A stretch of 64,000 nucleotides of DNA from JACMLD01 sp044227095 (lineage in GTDB: Bacteria > Bacteroidota > Bacteroidia > Chitinophagales > Chitinophagaceae). Below, in pieces: positions 7,982 to 16,474 of the stretch. The position numbers and the translations under genes are program-made. The stretch is from positions 2,790,001-2,854,000 of the forward strand of contig JBGAFV010000001.1 in assembly GCA_044227095.1 (NCBI GenBank), given 5' to 3'. Every line of letters begins with the position of its first letter. Within the stretch, counting starts at the first letter, position 1. The notes beneath the pieces were generated by a model. That model did not search any database and was not told the DNA's origin. It saw nothing but the letters and a program-made list of their open reading frames with translations.

Positions 7982-10630
7982 TTAATGCTGAAATGCTGCT
8001 GCTTTTTCAATTGCTTTTTTCATGTTTATACCCTTGCCCAATACTGGTTTAAAAATATCACCTTCGCTTTTTATTCTTTCTATTGCATTGTAAATGGTAA
8101 AGTCGGTCATCTTAAGCCCTTTTTTAACTTCTTCCCAATGCAGTGGCATAGATACTGTTGCGCCAGGTTTTGGCCTTAATGAATAAGGAGCTGAAACCGT
8201 TGCCTGGGGCCTGTTTTGTAAAAAATCGATGTACATTTTCCCTTTACGATCTTTTACTGTTCGTTCAATACTTGTATAAGCAGGTATTTCATCGTGCACC
8301 AATCCTGCAATTGACCGTGCAAATTCTTTTGATTGATCATAAGTGTATTTAGCGCCTAGTGGAATATAAATATGAATGCCGGTAGATCCGCTTGTTTTAG
8401 CATAAGAAACAACATCCATGCTTTCCAACACTTGTTTGGTAATATTTGCTGCCTCTATTACCTGGTTAAAAGTATTTTTTGCAGGATCAAGATCTATAAT
8501 GCACCAATCTGGATAGTCTTCTTTTTGTACACGGCTGTGCCAGGGGTTCATTTCAATGCAACCAAGCGATGCCATGTATAAAAGACTTGCTTCATCTTTT
8601 GCAACAAGGTATTTTCTATCCCGGTTATCTGCGTTGCTATGGTATAAAAATGTTTCAACCCACTCAGGCGCTTTTCCTGTAACATCTTTAAAATAAAAAC
8701 TTTCACCATTAATACCATCCGGGTGGCGGTTCATTGATTGTGGCCTGTTTTTAAGATACGGCAGTATATATGGCGCAACCTGGTAGTAATAGTTGAGCAT
8801 ATCCCGCTTTGTAATTTTTTCTTTGGGCCAGTAAATTTTACTGAGGTTAGTAAATTTTAAATCGTGCCCGTTTATTTTTTTTACCTGCGTTTCTTCTGTT
8901 GGATTAAGTAAAGTCTTGCGGTCAGGATTTGTTTGTTTTGTAATGATTTTCTTTTTCTGCAAAATGTTCTTTTTAATTATTTTTTTTGATTGAACTGTTT
9001 CTTCCGGTTTTACTTCTGTTGCTTTTTTATCTTCACGCATGCCTTCAAAAGAGGGATGGCGCATAACACCATCACTTGTTACTTCGGTATAAGAAACTTC
9101 ACAAACCATTTTAGGTTTAAGCCATGTTACATGTGCTTTTGGAGGGTTTGGCCTAAACCGGGAAGGTTTGTTTACATCGGGTTCGTCATCAAAAGGTGTG
9201 GTTTTTCGGGTAAGGGGTTTAAATTTTTTTATTAACGATAGTTGTAAGTCGTCGGTAAATCCTGTGCCTATTTTTCCTGTGTAATGCAATTTCTTATTTT
9301 TAAAAACACCGACCAGCAATGAACTGAATTTTTTTGAGCTGCCTTCGTTTTGTGTAAAACCCCCAATCACTACTTCATGCCTTTTTCCAATTTTAATTTT
9401 TAACCAGTCTTTTGTTCTTATACCGGGTTGATAAGTGCTGTCTGTTTTTTTTGCCATGATACCTTCCAGCTTCATATCATGCGCAGCTTTATAAAAATCA
9501 TTTCCATTTGCGGCGAAGGATTGGCTTATATGTACAATCTCGTTTTCTGGAATTATTTCTTCTAGTTTTTTTCTGCGTTCATGCAAAGGCAAATCCATTA
9601 GCGAATAGCCATTCAGCCATAACAAATCAAATACATAATATTGCAATTGCCCGTCTGCATCGCTTCTCCAGTTTTGCAATTTCCCAAAATCTGCAACGCC
9701 TTCTTCCGATGATACAATGATCTCTCCATCCAATACAGCATCCAGTTTCATTTTCTTTAGTGCATCATATACCGGGTAAAATTTGCTATTAAATGATTTA
9801 TTGTTTCTCGATTTTATTTCAACCTTGTTTTTATGTAGAAGTGATATTGCCCTGTAACCGTCCCATTTTACTTCATATTGCCAGTCTTCTGCATCAAACG
9901 GTTTGTCGGTAAGCGTTGCCAGCATTGGAGAAATTGTTACAGGGAATTTTGCTTTTACGCCAATACCAGTTGTCTCAACTTTCTTTTTTGATGATTTTGT
10001 ATCTTTTTTTGTCGTTCCTTTTTTAATAATACTTCGCCCATAAATTTTATCGGGCTTTTTTTCCATCTGCTGAATTGTTTTGCGGGAGATTACCGATTTC
10101 TCTTTTTTGGTAACATCACTTTCAGTTGCGTATTTGTCTTTTACTTTCATTAGCAACCAGGAGTTTTCTCCCTGGTAAGAAGATTTCACCAGTGCATATT
10201 CTCCTTTTAATTTTTTTCCATGAAGGGTGAAGTGGAGTTTTCCCTCGTGTAATTGTTTCAGCAAGTCTTTTTCCATTGCCTTTGAATCCTTATAATCGCC
10301 TTTTGCTGTTGTATAGTAACCTTCATCCCACACAATAACAGTTCCGCCGCCATATTGTCCTTTAGGGATAATGCCTTCAAAATTTTTATAATCGTAAGGG
10401 TGATCTTCAACCATCATGGCCAGCCTTTTTACTGAAGGATCTGTAGATGGCCCTTTAGGGACTGCCCAGCTTTTTAAAACGCCTTCCATCTGCAAACGAA
10501 AATCGTAGTGCAAATGAGATGCATCATGTTTCTGAATAACAAAATGCAATTGATGGTTACTGGCTTTGCCCCCGGCTGGTTCGGGTGTTTGCGAGAAGGA
10601 ACGCTTCTTTTTATAAACGGAAAGTGACAT
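7982..10630 (-). CDS. ligD: ATP-dependent DNA ligase D (PE-ligase-polymerase)
   Basis: The 882-residue enzyme has all three LigD modules in the Pseudomonas-type order. A 3'-phosphoesterase domain occupies about residues 25-160 (HDASHLHYDFRL, VPKGPSTDPS, GIIPKGQYGGGTV). The ATP-dependent ligase follows at about 230-545, with nucleotidyl-lysine Lys255 in EVKWDGYRA and LDGEIIV and EGIMAKK motifs. The primase/polymerase domain lies at about 590-870, with the metal-binding IDLDP and the SGSTGIHIYIPL segment. It repairs double-strand breaks by non-homologous end joining and normally needs Ku, which is not encoded in this window. The linker at about 165-225 and another at 545-590 are lysine-rich. 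It leads a two-gene operon with the iron-permease-like gene. Confidence 0.96.
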   Translation of the reverse strand: MSLSVYKKKRSFSQTPEPAGGKASNHQLHFVIQKHDASHLHYDFRLQMEGVLKSWAVPKGPSTDPSVKRLAMMVEDHPYDYKNFEGIIPKGQYGGGTVIVWDEGYYTTAKGDYKDSKAMEKDLLKQLHEGKLHFTLHGKKLKGEYALVKSSYQGENSWLLMKVKDKYATESDVTKKEKSVISRKTIQQMEKKPDKIYGRSIIKKGTTKKDTKSSKKKVETTGIGVKAKFPVTISPMLATLTDKPFDAEDWQYEVKWDGYRAISLLHKNKVEIKSRNNKSFNSKFYPVYDALKKMKLDAVLDGEIIVSSEEGVADFGKLQNWRSDADGQLQYYVFDLLWLNGYSLMDLPLHERRKKLEEIIPENEIVHISQSFAANGNDFYKAAHDMKLEGIMAKKTDSTYQPGIRTKDWLKIKIGKRHEVVIGGFTQNEGSSKKFSSLLVGVFKNKKLHYTGKIGTGFTDDLQLSLIKKFKPLTRKTTPFDDEPDVNKPSRFRPNPPKAHVTWLKPKMVCEVSYTEVTSDGVMRHPSFEGMREDKKATEVKPEETVQSKKIIKKNILQKKKIITKQTNPDRKTLLNPTEETQVKKINGHDLKFTNLSKIYWPKEKITKRDMLNYYYQVAPYILPYLKNRPQSMNRHPDGINGESFYFKDVTGKAPEWVETFLYHSNADNRDRKYLVAKDEASLLYMASLGCIEMNPWHSRVQKEDYPDWCIIDLDPAKNTFNQVIEAANITKQVLESMDVVSYAKTSGSTGIHIYIPLGAKYTYDQSKEFARSIAGLVHDEIPAYTSIERTVKDRKGKMYIDFLQNRPQATVSAPYSLRPKPGATVSMPLHWEEVKKGLKMTDFTIYNAIERIKSEGDIFKPVLGKGINMKKAIEKAAAFQH

Positions 10631-10872
10631 GTTTTAAGAAGGATAAATTTTATGCCATTGGTTATCTATGCATGCCTTACGCAAAATTATGCTACTAAAA
10701 GGCAAGCTTAAGGTTGTTTATTAAATTGATTGTGCAAACTATTACACACTTGTTAATGAAGTTGGTTAAAAAAATAGCCATGATGGAAACTTATGTGTTG
10801 GGAGTTATTGCCCCAATGTTTTTTTGATTAACAAAATTTGCTGGTACAACAAGTGCAGTGTAAGATATTGTT

Positions 10873-11070
10873 ATGCCATCATCTGTTATTGCACATATAA
10901 TATACAATGCTGCAAATGAAATATTGCGCATTATATTTAAATCAGGAGCTGTATATGACTATAAAAATGTGCCTTCTTCTGTTTATACTGAACTGCTGGC
11001 AGCAAAATCAAAAGGAACATACCTGAATAACAAGATAAAAGGTGTTTTTTCTTTTAAAAAAGTAAAATGA
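10873..11070 (+). CDS. KTSC domain small protein
   Basis: The 65-residue protein is essentially one KTSC domain: a strand with a small-residue start (SSVIAHIIYNAANEILRIIF), then SGAVYDYKNVPSSVYTELLAAKSKGTYLNNKIKG. The domain is found alone or beside nucleic-acid enzymes such as lysyl-tRNA synthetase; its role is not well established. It is divergent from ligD with 242 bp between, so it could belong to the same DNA-damage or stress response, but that is only positional. Confidence 0.8.
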   Translation: MPSSVIAHIIYNAANEILRIIFKSGAVYDYKNVPSSVYTELLAAKSKGTYLNNKIKGVFSFKKVK

Positions 11071-11161
11071 TTTGGGTGTGGAATTGAATCCCCGTTAACC
11101 CAATTTTTTTCAGAACTGTTGCTGGCATGAATATTTCTTTTTTTCAAAAAAAATAAACATT

Positions 11162-11746
11162 ATGAAATACACCATCGTTCCAGTTATGACCGCAATTATT
11201 TTATTTTCTGCATGCGGCAATAATGCATCAACCAAAGACAGTGTAGAAAAAGCAGATTCTGCCAATAAACAAAAAATTGATTCTCCTGCAACAGCAGCGC
11301 AAACAATTACTACCGATCAGAACACTACAGATTTCCTCGTTAAAGCAGCTAACGGAGGAATGGCTGAAGTTAAGCTGGCGCAAATTGCAAAAGATAAAGC
11401 TACAGATACAGCTATTCAGCATTTTGCCGACATGATGATTGCAGACCATAGTGCAGCGAATGAAAAAGTAAAAGCTTTTGCTGCAGAAAGAAATGTAAGC
11501 TTACCTTCAGTTCCTGGTGAAGATGAACAAAAGAAAGCGGATGAATTAAGCAAGAAAACAGGGAAAGATTTTAATAAAGAATATGTAAGCACAATGATTA
11601 AAGGCCACGAAGAAACTTTGTCTATGTTTAAAAAAGCATCCGCTTCTGTAACAGATGGTGCTGTAAAAGCATTTATTGATAATACTATACCTGTAATTGA
11701 ACACCATCTTATGCGCATTAAGGACATTAAAAAAGGCATGAAATAA
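11162..11746 (+). CDS. DUF4142 lipoprotein
   Basis: The 194-residue precursor has a lipoprotein signal peptide with lipobox LFSAC, acylated at Cys18, followed by a Ser/Thr/Ala/Lys-rich linker. The rest (about residues 55-194) is an all-helical, ferritin-like-looking DUF4142 domain: NTTDFLVKAANGGMAEVKLAQ, AIQHFADMMIADHSAANEKV and a C-terminal EHHLMRIKDIKKGM. DUF4142 proteins are abundant in Bacteroidota and proteobacterial periplasms, often near stress genes; no activity is established. With KTSC upstream and DUF6496 downstream (35 bp), it sits in a group of small stress-type genes on one strand. Confidence 0.85.
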   Translation: MKYTIVPVMTAIILFSACGNNASTKDSVEKADSANKQKIDSPATAAQTITTDQNTTDFLVKAANGGMAEVKLAQIAKDKATDTAIQHFADMMIADHSAANEKVKAFAAERNVSLPSVPGEDEQKKADELSKKTGKDFNKEYVSTMIKGHEETLSMFKKASASVTDGAVKAFIDNTIPVIEHHLMRIKDIKKGMK

Positions 11747-11781
11747 TTATAAGAATTATAAGCAAGTGAAAAAAATACATT

Positions 11782-11988
11782 ATGGCAAAGTATTCAAAGA
11801 AAGCAGGGGAGAAGGTTGAGAAGGTAATGAAAGAAATGGAAAGCGGTAAGCTAAGAAGTGGTCGCAGCGGAAAGAAAGTTACCAGCCGCAAACAGGCCAT
11901 TGCCATTGGTTTATCAGAAGCACGTAAGGCTGGTGCAAAAGTGCCTGTTAAGAAAGCTGCGGCAAAAAAAACAGCTAGAAAGAAATAG
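11782..11988 (+). CDS. DUF6496-like lysine-rich small protein
   Basis: The 68-residue basic protein starts with a helix of the pattern KAGEKVEKVMKEMESGKL, then RSGRSGKKVTSRKQAIAIGLSEARKAGAKVP, and ends in an Ala/Lys histone-H1-like tail. This is the DUF6496 layout. The SGKKVTSRKQAIAIGLSEA core is widespread in proteins thought to bind DNA or appear under stress, but the function is not proven. It is followed directly by a strong terminator, closing the transcript begun with the DUF4142 gene. Confidence 0.75.
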   Translation: MAKYSKKAGEKVEKVMKEMESGKLRSGRSGKKVTSRKQAIAIGLSEARKAGAKVPVKKAAAKKTARKK

Positions 11989-12016
11989 GGCTATTAGCTT
12001 CAAAACAATAGTTTTT

Positions 12017-12047
12017 GTTCCGGCATTAAAAGCCGGAACTTTTTTTT
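12017..12047 (+). terminator. Rho-independent terminator after the DUF6496 gene
   Basis: Perfect 8-bp stem GTTCCGGC (12017-12024) / GCCGGAAC (12032-12039), 7-base loop, then eight T residues. Confidence 0.9.
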
Positions 12048-12331
12048 ATGTAACCTTTAGTTCAATGTAAGTACTACTAAAATGGTATAGGCTACTGCTG
12101 TAGAAAATTCTACTTTTGATTTTGTATTTAATACTATTAATCCTTACCATCCCTTCAACTCTTCACTTAGCCAGCATAATTTATCCCTTACAGCCTTAGC
12201 GGTAGCAAATTGTATTTTTTATTAAGCCTTCGGTGGCAACTTTCCGGTATTGGTTTAATAACGGTAATTCAAAGCAATTTGAATTGGGGTAACCATATTT
12301 TTCATTATTAAAATTTTAAAACCTCTCAGCT
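12048..12331 (+). other. Noncoding region before the M6 peptidase gene
   Basis: I see no coding signal or clear repeat in this AT-rich stretch. It should contain the promoter and leader of the M6 peptidase gene. Confidence 0.4.
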
Positions 12332-14122
12332 ATGAACAAGAAAAGGATCTCAGCTTTTTTAGATGAAATGACAACTATCTATAGGGAAGCAGCAAAAACA
12401 GACGATGGCGAACGTTGTATGATAGCACCAGCGCCAGAATTAAAGAAAAAAATGGATGATGAATTGAAGAAGATAAAATCTGCTTCTGCAAAAGGGCTTT
12501 TATCTGGCCGCATAGGCATACGTGCTACACAACCAGTTGGTTTTAATGATGGGCTTATTTATCCAGGTACTATGTTTCCCGTGGGAACTACAGCTGCAGT
12601 TGCAAAATCTGCGGGGGCAAACAGGGCGCCTTTGCGTGGTACTGTGCGTGTAATTGTAGTGCTTGTAGATTTTTCTGATAAAGTAATGACACAAACCAAA
12701 GCGCATTTTGAAGAATTATTTTTTTCACTTGGTTCATTATCTACCGGTAGCGTACGTGAGTATTACCGTGAAGTAACGCATGGCCTGGTAGATATACAAG
12801 GACAGGTTGTAGGTACATACCGGATGCCAAAAACCCTTGCGCAATATGCACATGGCGCATCAGGTACCGGAGGTGTTGCGCCGAACGCAAGAACTATGGC
12901 TTATGATGCCGCTGTTGCTTCCAACCCTGCTGTAAACTATGCTTTGTATGATAATGATGGCGATGGTTTTGTAGATGCTTATGTAGTTGTGCATGCAGGC
13001 GTTGGCGCAGAAGTAACCGGTAGTGCCAACGATATATGGTCTCATAAATGGACGCTTGCTGGTGGTGCGTATACTGCCGATGGTACAACAAAAATATATG
13101 GCTACTTAACGGTTCCTGAAGATTGCAAACTTGGTGTTTGTGCGCATGAACTGGGACATTTATTATTTGGGTTCCCCGATTTGTACGATACCGATTATTC
13201 CAGTGAAGGAATTGGCAACTGGTGTTTGATGGCTGGCGGAAGCTGGAACAATGGTGGCAATACACCTGCTCATCCAAGTGCATGGTGCAAATGCCAGCAG
13301 GGTTGGGTTACAACAGTAAACCAAACAGTAAACCAGAATAACGTTGCTATTGAAGATGTAAAACAGGGTTATAAAGTATTGAAGATGTTTAAAAATGGTA
13401 CTCCGGCAAACGAATATTTCCTGGTTGAAAACAGGCAAAAAATAATGTTCGACAAATACATTCCCAACAGTGGTTTGCTTATATGGCATATAGACGATGC
13501 CGTGGCAGACAATACCAATGAAGCGCATTATAAAGTTGCATTGATGCAGGCTGATAATAAAAAAGATTTGGAGTTAAACCACAATCGCGGAGATGCAGGA
13601 GATACATATCCCGGTTCTTCAGGCAATACAAATTTTAATAACAGCAGTGCTCCAAATTCCAAATCTTACGCAGGTTCCAATACTTGCGTAGGTGTAAATA
13701 ATATAAGCGCATCGGCGGCTGTTATGCATGCAGACCTTACCGTTAAATGTACAATTGTAAAACCAAAGAAAGAAATAGCAAAGGATATCATTAAAGAAAA
13801 GGAAATAAGCAAGGATATAAAGAATGAAAAGATTGAGCACAAGGAAATAGAAAAAAATATTATTGCAGATAAAGGTGTAGTACACGATAAACAACTCGTT
13901 GAAAAAAATAATGATAAGCTTGCCGATAAACTGGCAGATGGTAAGCTGGCAGATGGCGGTGGTGGTTTTGGAAGGCCAGGTATTGCAGGTGGATTAACTG
14001 TAGAACAAAGACTTGCACAACTTGAATCAATGCTTGGGTTTGTGCAACCATTTATTGATGAATCTATACGACCAGATTTATCGCATGGGGCACTGCAGGG
14101 TGAAGAGGATAGCGATGAATAA
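12332..14122 (+). CDS. M6 family (immune inhibitor A-like) zinc metallopeptidase
   Basis: The 596-residue protein carries the M6 peptidase domain (about residues 100-390): zinc site HELGH at 272-276 in GVCAHELGHLLFGFPDLYD, the aspartate that follows, and conserved neighbours GSVREYYREVTHG, DNDGDGFVDAYVVVHAG and NWCLMAGGSWN. Unlike most secreted M6 enzymes it has no recognisable signal peptide: it starts MNKKRISAFLDEMTTIYREA, an amphipathic polar helix. It also has an odd tail: after the fold comes a strongly charged segment of about 80 residues with short repeats (KDI, KEI, LADGKLADG), then a Gly-rich turn and an acidic end. It lies 5' of the ATP-grasp genes, separated by a 140 bp gap with a possible stem-loop. 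Substrate unknown. Confidence 0.88.
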   Translation: MNKKRISAFLDEMTTIYREAAKTDDGERCMIAPAPELKKKMDDELKKIKSASAKGLLSGRIGIRATQPVGFNDGLIYPGTMFPVGTTAAVAKSAGANRAPLRGTVRVIVVLVDFSDKVMTQTKAHFEELFFSLGSLSTGSVREYYREVTHGLVDIQGQVVGTYRMPKTLAQYAHGASGTGGVAPNARTMAYDAAVASNPAVNYALYDNDGDGFVDAYVVVHAGVGAEVTGSANDIWSHKWTLAGGAYTADGTTKIYGYLTVPEDCKLGVCAHELGHLLFGFPDLYDTDYSSEGIGNWCLMAGGSWNNGGNTPAHPSAWCKCQQGWVTTVNQTVNQNNVAIEDVKQGYKVLKMFKNGTPANEYFLVENRQKIMFDKYIPNSGLLIWHIDDAVADNTNEAHYKVALMQADNKKDLELNHNRGDAGDTYPGSSGNTNFNNSSAPNSKSYAGSNTCVGVNNISASAAVMHADLTVKCTIVKPKKEIAKDIIKEKEISKDIKNEKIEHKEIEKNIIADKGVVHDKQLVEKNNDKLADKLADGKLADGGGGFGRPGIAGGLTVEQRLAQLESMLGFVQPFIDESIRPDLSHGALQGEEDSDE

Positions 14123-14161
14123 ATGGAATTCAAGGCAATAACCAATGTTATTTTTTGAAAT

Positions 14162-14212
14162 AAATCAGCCCGGCACTTAGCTGTTTGCAGTAAAAATGAC
14201 GGCTGATTTTCC
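14162..14212 (+). terminator. Possible weak terminator or leader stem-loop
   Basis: A 9-bp stem, AAATCAGCC (14162-14170) with GGCTGATTT (14201-14209), encloses about 30 bases and is followed by TTCC. It may end M6 transcription or regulate readthrough into the ATP-grasp operon. Confidence 0.35.
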
Positions 14213-14268
14213 TTCTCTTACCATTATAAGCAGCGTCTGCATTAGCTGCATCTAATAAAGATTTGCGT

Positions 14269-15099
14269 ATGTATATTTTTATCTTTTGCCAAACGGGTGA
14301 TATAGTAGCTCGTTTGTTATACGATAATCTTCTTGAAAAAAACCAAAGCAATGTAAAGCTGGTTACCGAAACGGAACTGGCCATGGCTTCATGGCTGCAC
14401 CAGGCCGCAAGTGACGGTAATTTTTCTACGCATATTCGTTTGCGTGATGGGTTCATTATTGAAGGCTCCATCATAAGCAAAGTGGTTAACCGCATCAATT
14501 ATTTTCCAATGCCACATTTTATTAAAGCAACTAACAGGCAATACGCTGAAATGGAAATGTTTGCTTTGTATACCAGTTTCCTTTTTGCTGTTAAAGAAAA
14601 AGTAATTGATGGAATGCAGGTAAGGAATATCATATCTAATAATGACAATAGCATGTATTATTATAGCCTGGCAATTAAAGCTGGTATTGACGTGCTGGAT
14701 AATCAATTCAGTTCTGCTCCCAAGTGGCTGCAACCAAAAGGTCTTACAGCTTTGACTACCCTAAAAAAGCAAACAGCTTTATGGCATAGAAAATCGCCTC
14801 ATCTCGTTTGGGAAAATAAACCAGTGTTATACAACGAAAAATTCACTTCTCTTTTACATGCAGAGGTAATTGCAGGTAAGGTCTTTTGCAAAACAGGTTC
14901 TGCAATGCCAAAATTTTCTGAAGTGTTTCAAAAGAAAATAAAAAAATTTTCGCTGCTGTGCCAAAAATCTGTTTATACGCTTACACTAACATTAATTAAA
15001 GGAAAATACAAATTGGTTTCGTGCAACATCACTCCAGCTGTATTAAGCACCGATGCTATTGATGCATATTCATCTTTTCTAATAAAAAATAAAAATTGA
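14269..15099 (+). CDS. Unknown protein, resembles a pre-ATP-grasp partner subunit
   Basis: About 276 residues from the ATG at 14269; a TTG at 14263 is an alternative. I do not know a named family. The layout resembles the N-terminal region of two-component ATP-grasp ligases: an initial strand MYIFIFCQTGDIVARLLYDN, a strand followed by SKVVNRINYF, a helix with RQYAEMEMFALYTSFLFA, then a strand VIDGMQVRNII before a helix-turn around AGIDVLDNQF. No catalytic ATP-grasp residues are visible in the remaining lysine-rich half, so it would be a noncatalytic partner. It abuts the ATP-grasp gene with 5 bp or less between, indicating translational coupling. The structural assignment is inference from pattern. 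Confidence 0.6.
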   Translation: MYIFIFCQTGDIVARLLYDNLLEKNQSNVKLVTETELAMASWLHQAASDGNFSTHIRLRDGFIIEGSIISKVVNRINYFPMPHFIKATNRQYAEMEMFALYTSFLFAVKEKVIDGMQVRNIISNNDNSMYYYSLAIKAGIDVLDNQFSSAPKWLQPKGLTALTTLKKQTALWHRKSPHLVWENKPVLYNEKFTSLLHAEVIAGKVFCKTGSAMPKFSEVFQKKIKKFSLLCQKSVYTLTLTLIKGKYKLVSCNITPAVLSTDAIDAYSSFLIKNKN

Positions 15100-15104
15100 A
15101 ATCA

Positions 15105-16043
15105 ATGCTGTTGTTTATCGGTATTCCTTCAGAGCCACCACTTGCTATGGCCATTAGTTCTGCAGAACATGCGGGTATTCCGTATCTCTTGCTGGATCAG
15201 CGCAGCATGCATTTTTATAATCTTGCAAATGGATTTATTAAAAATAAGCTATCTGCTGTTTTGCAGGTGGGCCATAAAGATTATCAGCTTGAAAAATTTT
15301 CCGGAGTTTATTATAGAATGATGGATTATGCATCGTTGCCACAAGTGAATACACAATCTCTTCATTATATAGGAGAAGACAATGCAAGAAAATCTGGCTT
15401 ATTGCACCAGCAATTGCTTTACTGGATGGATATAACCAAAGTGAAAGTGTTGAACCCGCCGTGGACAATGGGCAGTAATATGAGTAAGCCTGGCCAGGCG
15501 CAATTGATTAAAGAAACAGGATTAAAAATTCCGCCAACATGCATTACAAACGATGAACAATTCTTGCAGCAATTTCGTCAAACGCATAAGCTTGTAATAT
15601 TTAAATCAATCAGCGGGATAAGATCAATTGTTCATGAACTTAAGGCAACAAACGAAAAAATGATTAACAAAATAAAGTGGTTGCCAACACAATTCCAGCA
15701 AAAGCTGGAAGGGGTAAACATAAGGGTACATGTTGTAGGAGATGTGCTTTTTGCTACAAAAATTGAAACAGAAGTAACCGATTACCGCTATGCGCAGCGG
15801 GAAAATAAAACCGCTACACCGGAAGCTTTTGAGCTACCCAAAAAAATAGCGCAATATTGTTTTGCACTGTCCAAAAAATTGGGTTTAACTTTATGCGGAA
15901 TAGATCTTTTTCTTACCGGCAAAGGTGAGTATTATTGTTTTGAAGTTAATCCTTCTCCGGGTTACAGCTATTTTCAAAGCAATACCGGCCAGAATATTTC
16001 CGGTGCCATTGTAAACTGGCTCTGTTACGGAACCGCAAAATGA
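15105..16043 (+). CDS. ATP-grasp (RimK-like) ligase
   Basis: About 312 residues from the ATG at 15105; a TTG at 15096 would overlap the upstream stop. The N-terminal pre-ATP-grasp part (1-110) includes GVYYRMMDYA and a NPPWTMGSNMSKPGQAQLIKE helix. The ATP-grasp core follows: IPPTCITND, LVIFKSISGIRS (nucleotide lysine strand), EGVNIRVHVVGDVLFATKIE, and the metal-binding end LCGIDLFLTGKGEYYCFEVNPSPGY, with Asp and Glu-x-Asn as in RimK-type ligases. Such enzymes join a carboxylate, via an acyl phosphate, to an amine on a protein, peptide or small molecule. It is the centre of a three-gene operon; the next gene overlaps it by four bases (ATGA). Substrate unknown; a role in peptide or protein modification is inferred. 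Confidence 0.85.
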   Translation: MLLFIGIPSEPPLAMAISSAEHAGIPYLLLDQRSMHFYNLANGFIKNKLSAVLQVGHKDYQLEKFSGVYYRMMDYASLPQVNTQSLHYIGEDNARKSGLLHQQLLYWMDITKVKVLNPPWTMGSNMSKPGQAQLIKETGLKIPPTCITNDEQFLQQFRQTHKLVIFKSISGIRSIVHELKATNEKMINKIKWLPTQFQQKLEGVNIRVHVVGDVLFATKIETEVTDYRYAQRENKTATPEAFELPKKIAQYCFALSKKLGLTLCGIDLFLTGKGEYYCFEVNPSPGYSYFQSNTGQNISGAIVNWLCYGTAK

Positions 16044-16321
16044 GAATTATGGTATCCATTATTGAAAATTATGCAGCAATTGAGGGAACAATTATTGAAG
16101 TGAATAAACATCCGCTAAGACCGGGTTATATACAAGTAAAAGTAGCTTTAAAATCAAGTAAGCCGCTTGAAGGTTTTCCTAATCTTGCGCAGGCAGATGA
16201 AGGCACTACCATTTCAGTGAATGTTAAGAAAGAAGATGAAGTGGCAAAGAAAATGTATTCGCAAAAAGTTTTCAATGGTGTTGTAAAAAAAGCTGGCGGC
16301 CAGGAATATTTTATGCGCTAA
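16040..16321 (+). CDS. Small unknown protein coupled to the ATP-grasp ligase
   Basis: The 93-residue product is not recognised. It is mainly beta by eye (IEGTIIEVNKHPLRPGYIQVKVAL, then TTISVNVKKED and VFNGVVKKAGGQEYFMR), like a small barrel, with no signal peptide and no cysteines. Its ATG overlaps the stop of the ATP-grasp gene in the sequence ATGA at 16040-16043, so translation is coupled and the protein probably works with, or is modified by, that ligase. An ATG at 16049 is an alternative start. It lacks an obvious leader-core layout of a modified peptide. Confidence 0.65.
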   Translation: MRIMVSIIENYAAIEGTIIEVNKHPLRPGYIQVKVALKSSKPLEGFPNLAQADEGTTISVNVKKEDEVAKKMYSQKVFNGVVKKAGGQEYFMR

Positions 16322-16474
16322 CCGTTTATTTAATCAACTATTTTTCCACTTCCTGCTTATTATCTCGCTTCGGGAAATGGTTTTTAGAAAATTACATTTA
16401 GATTGCCCTTTTTAACAAAATCTTTTACTGCCATAACAATAAGCAGTCGTTCAGATGTTTAATTTGGGTACGCT

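Noticed and set aside
13666..14145. Antisense frame in the M6 gene tail
   Set aside because: Low-complexity shadow of the K/E-rich sense sequence; no start context or family.
16040..16321. Modified-peptide precursor for the ATP-grasp ligase
   Set aside because: No Gly-Gly, no repetitive core or Cys/Ser/Thr-rich C-terminus typical of precursors; kept only as an unknown coupled protein.
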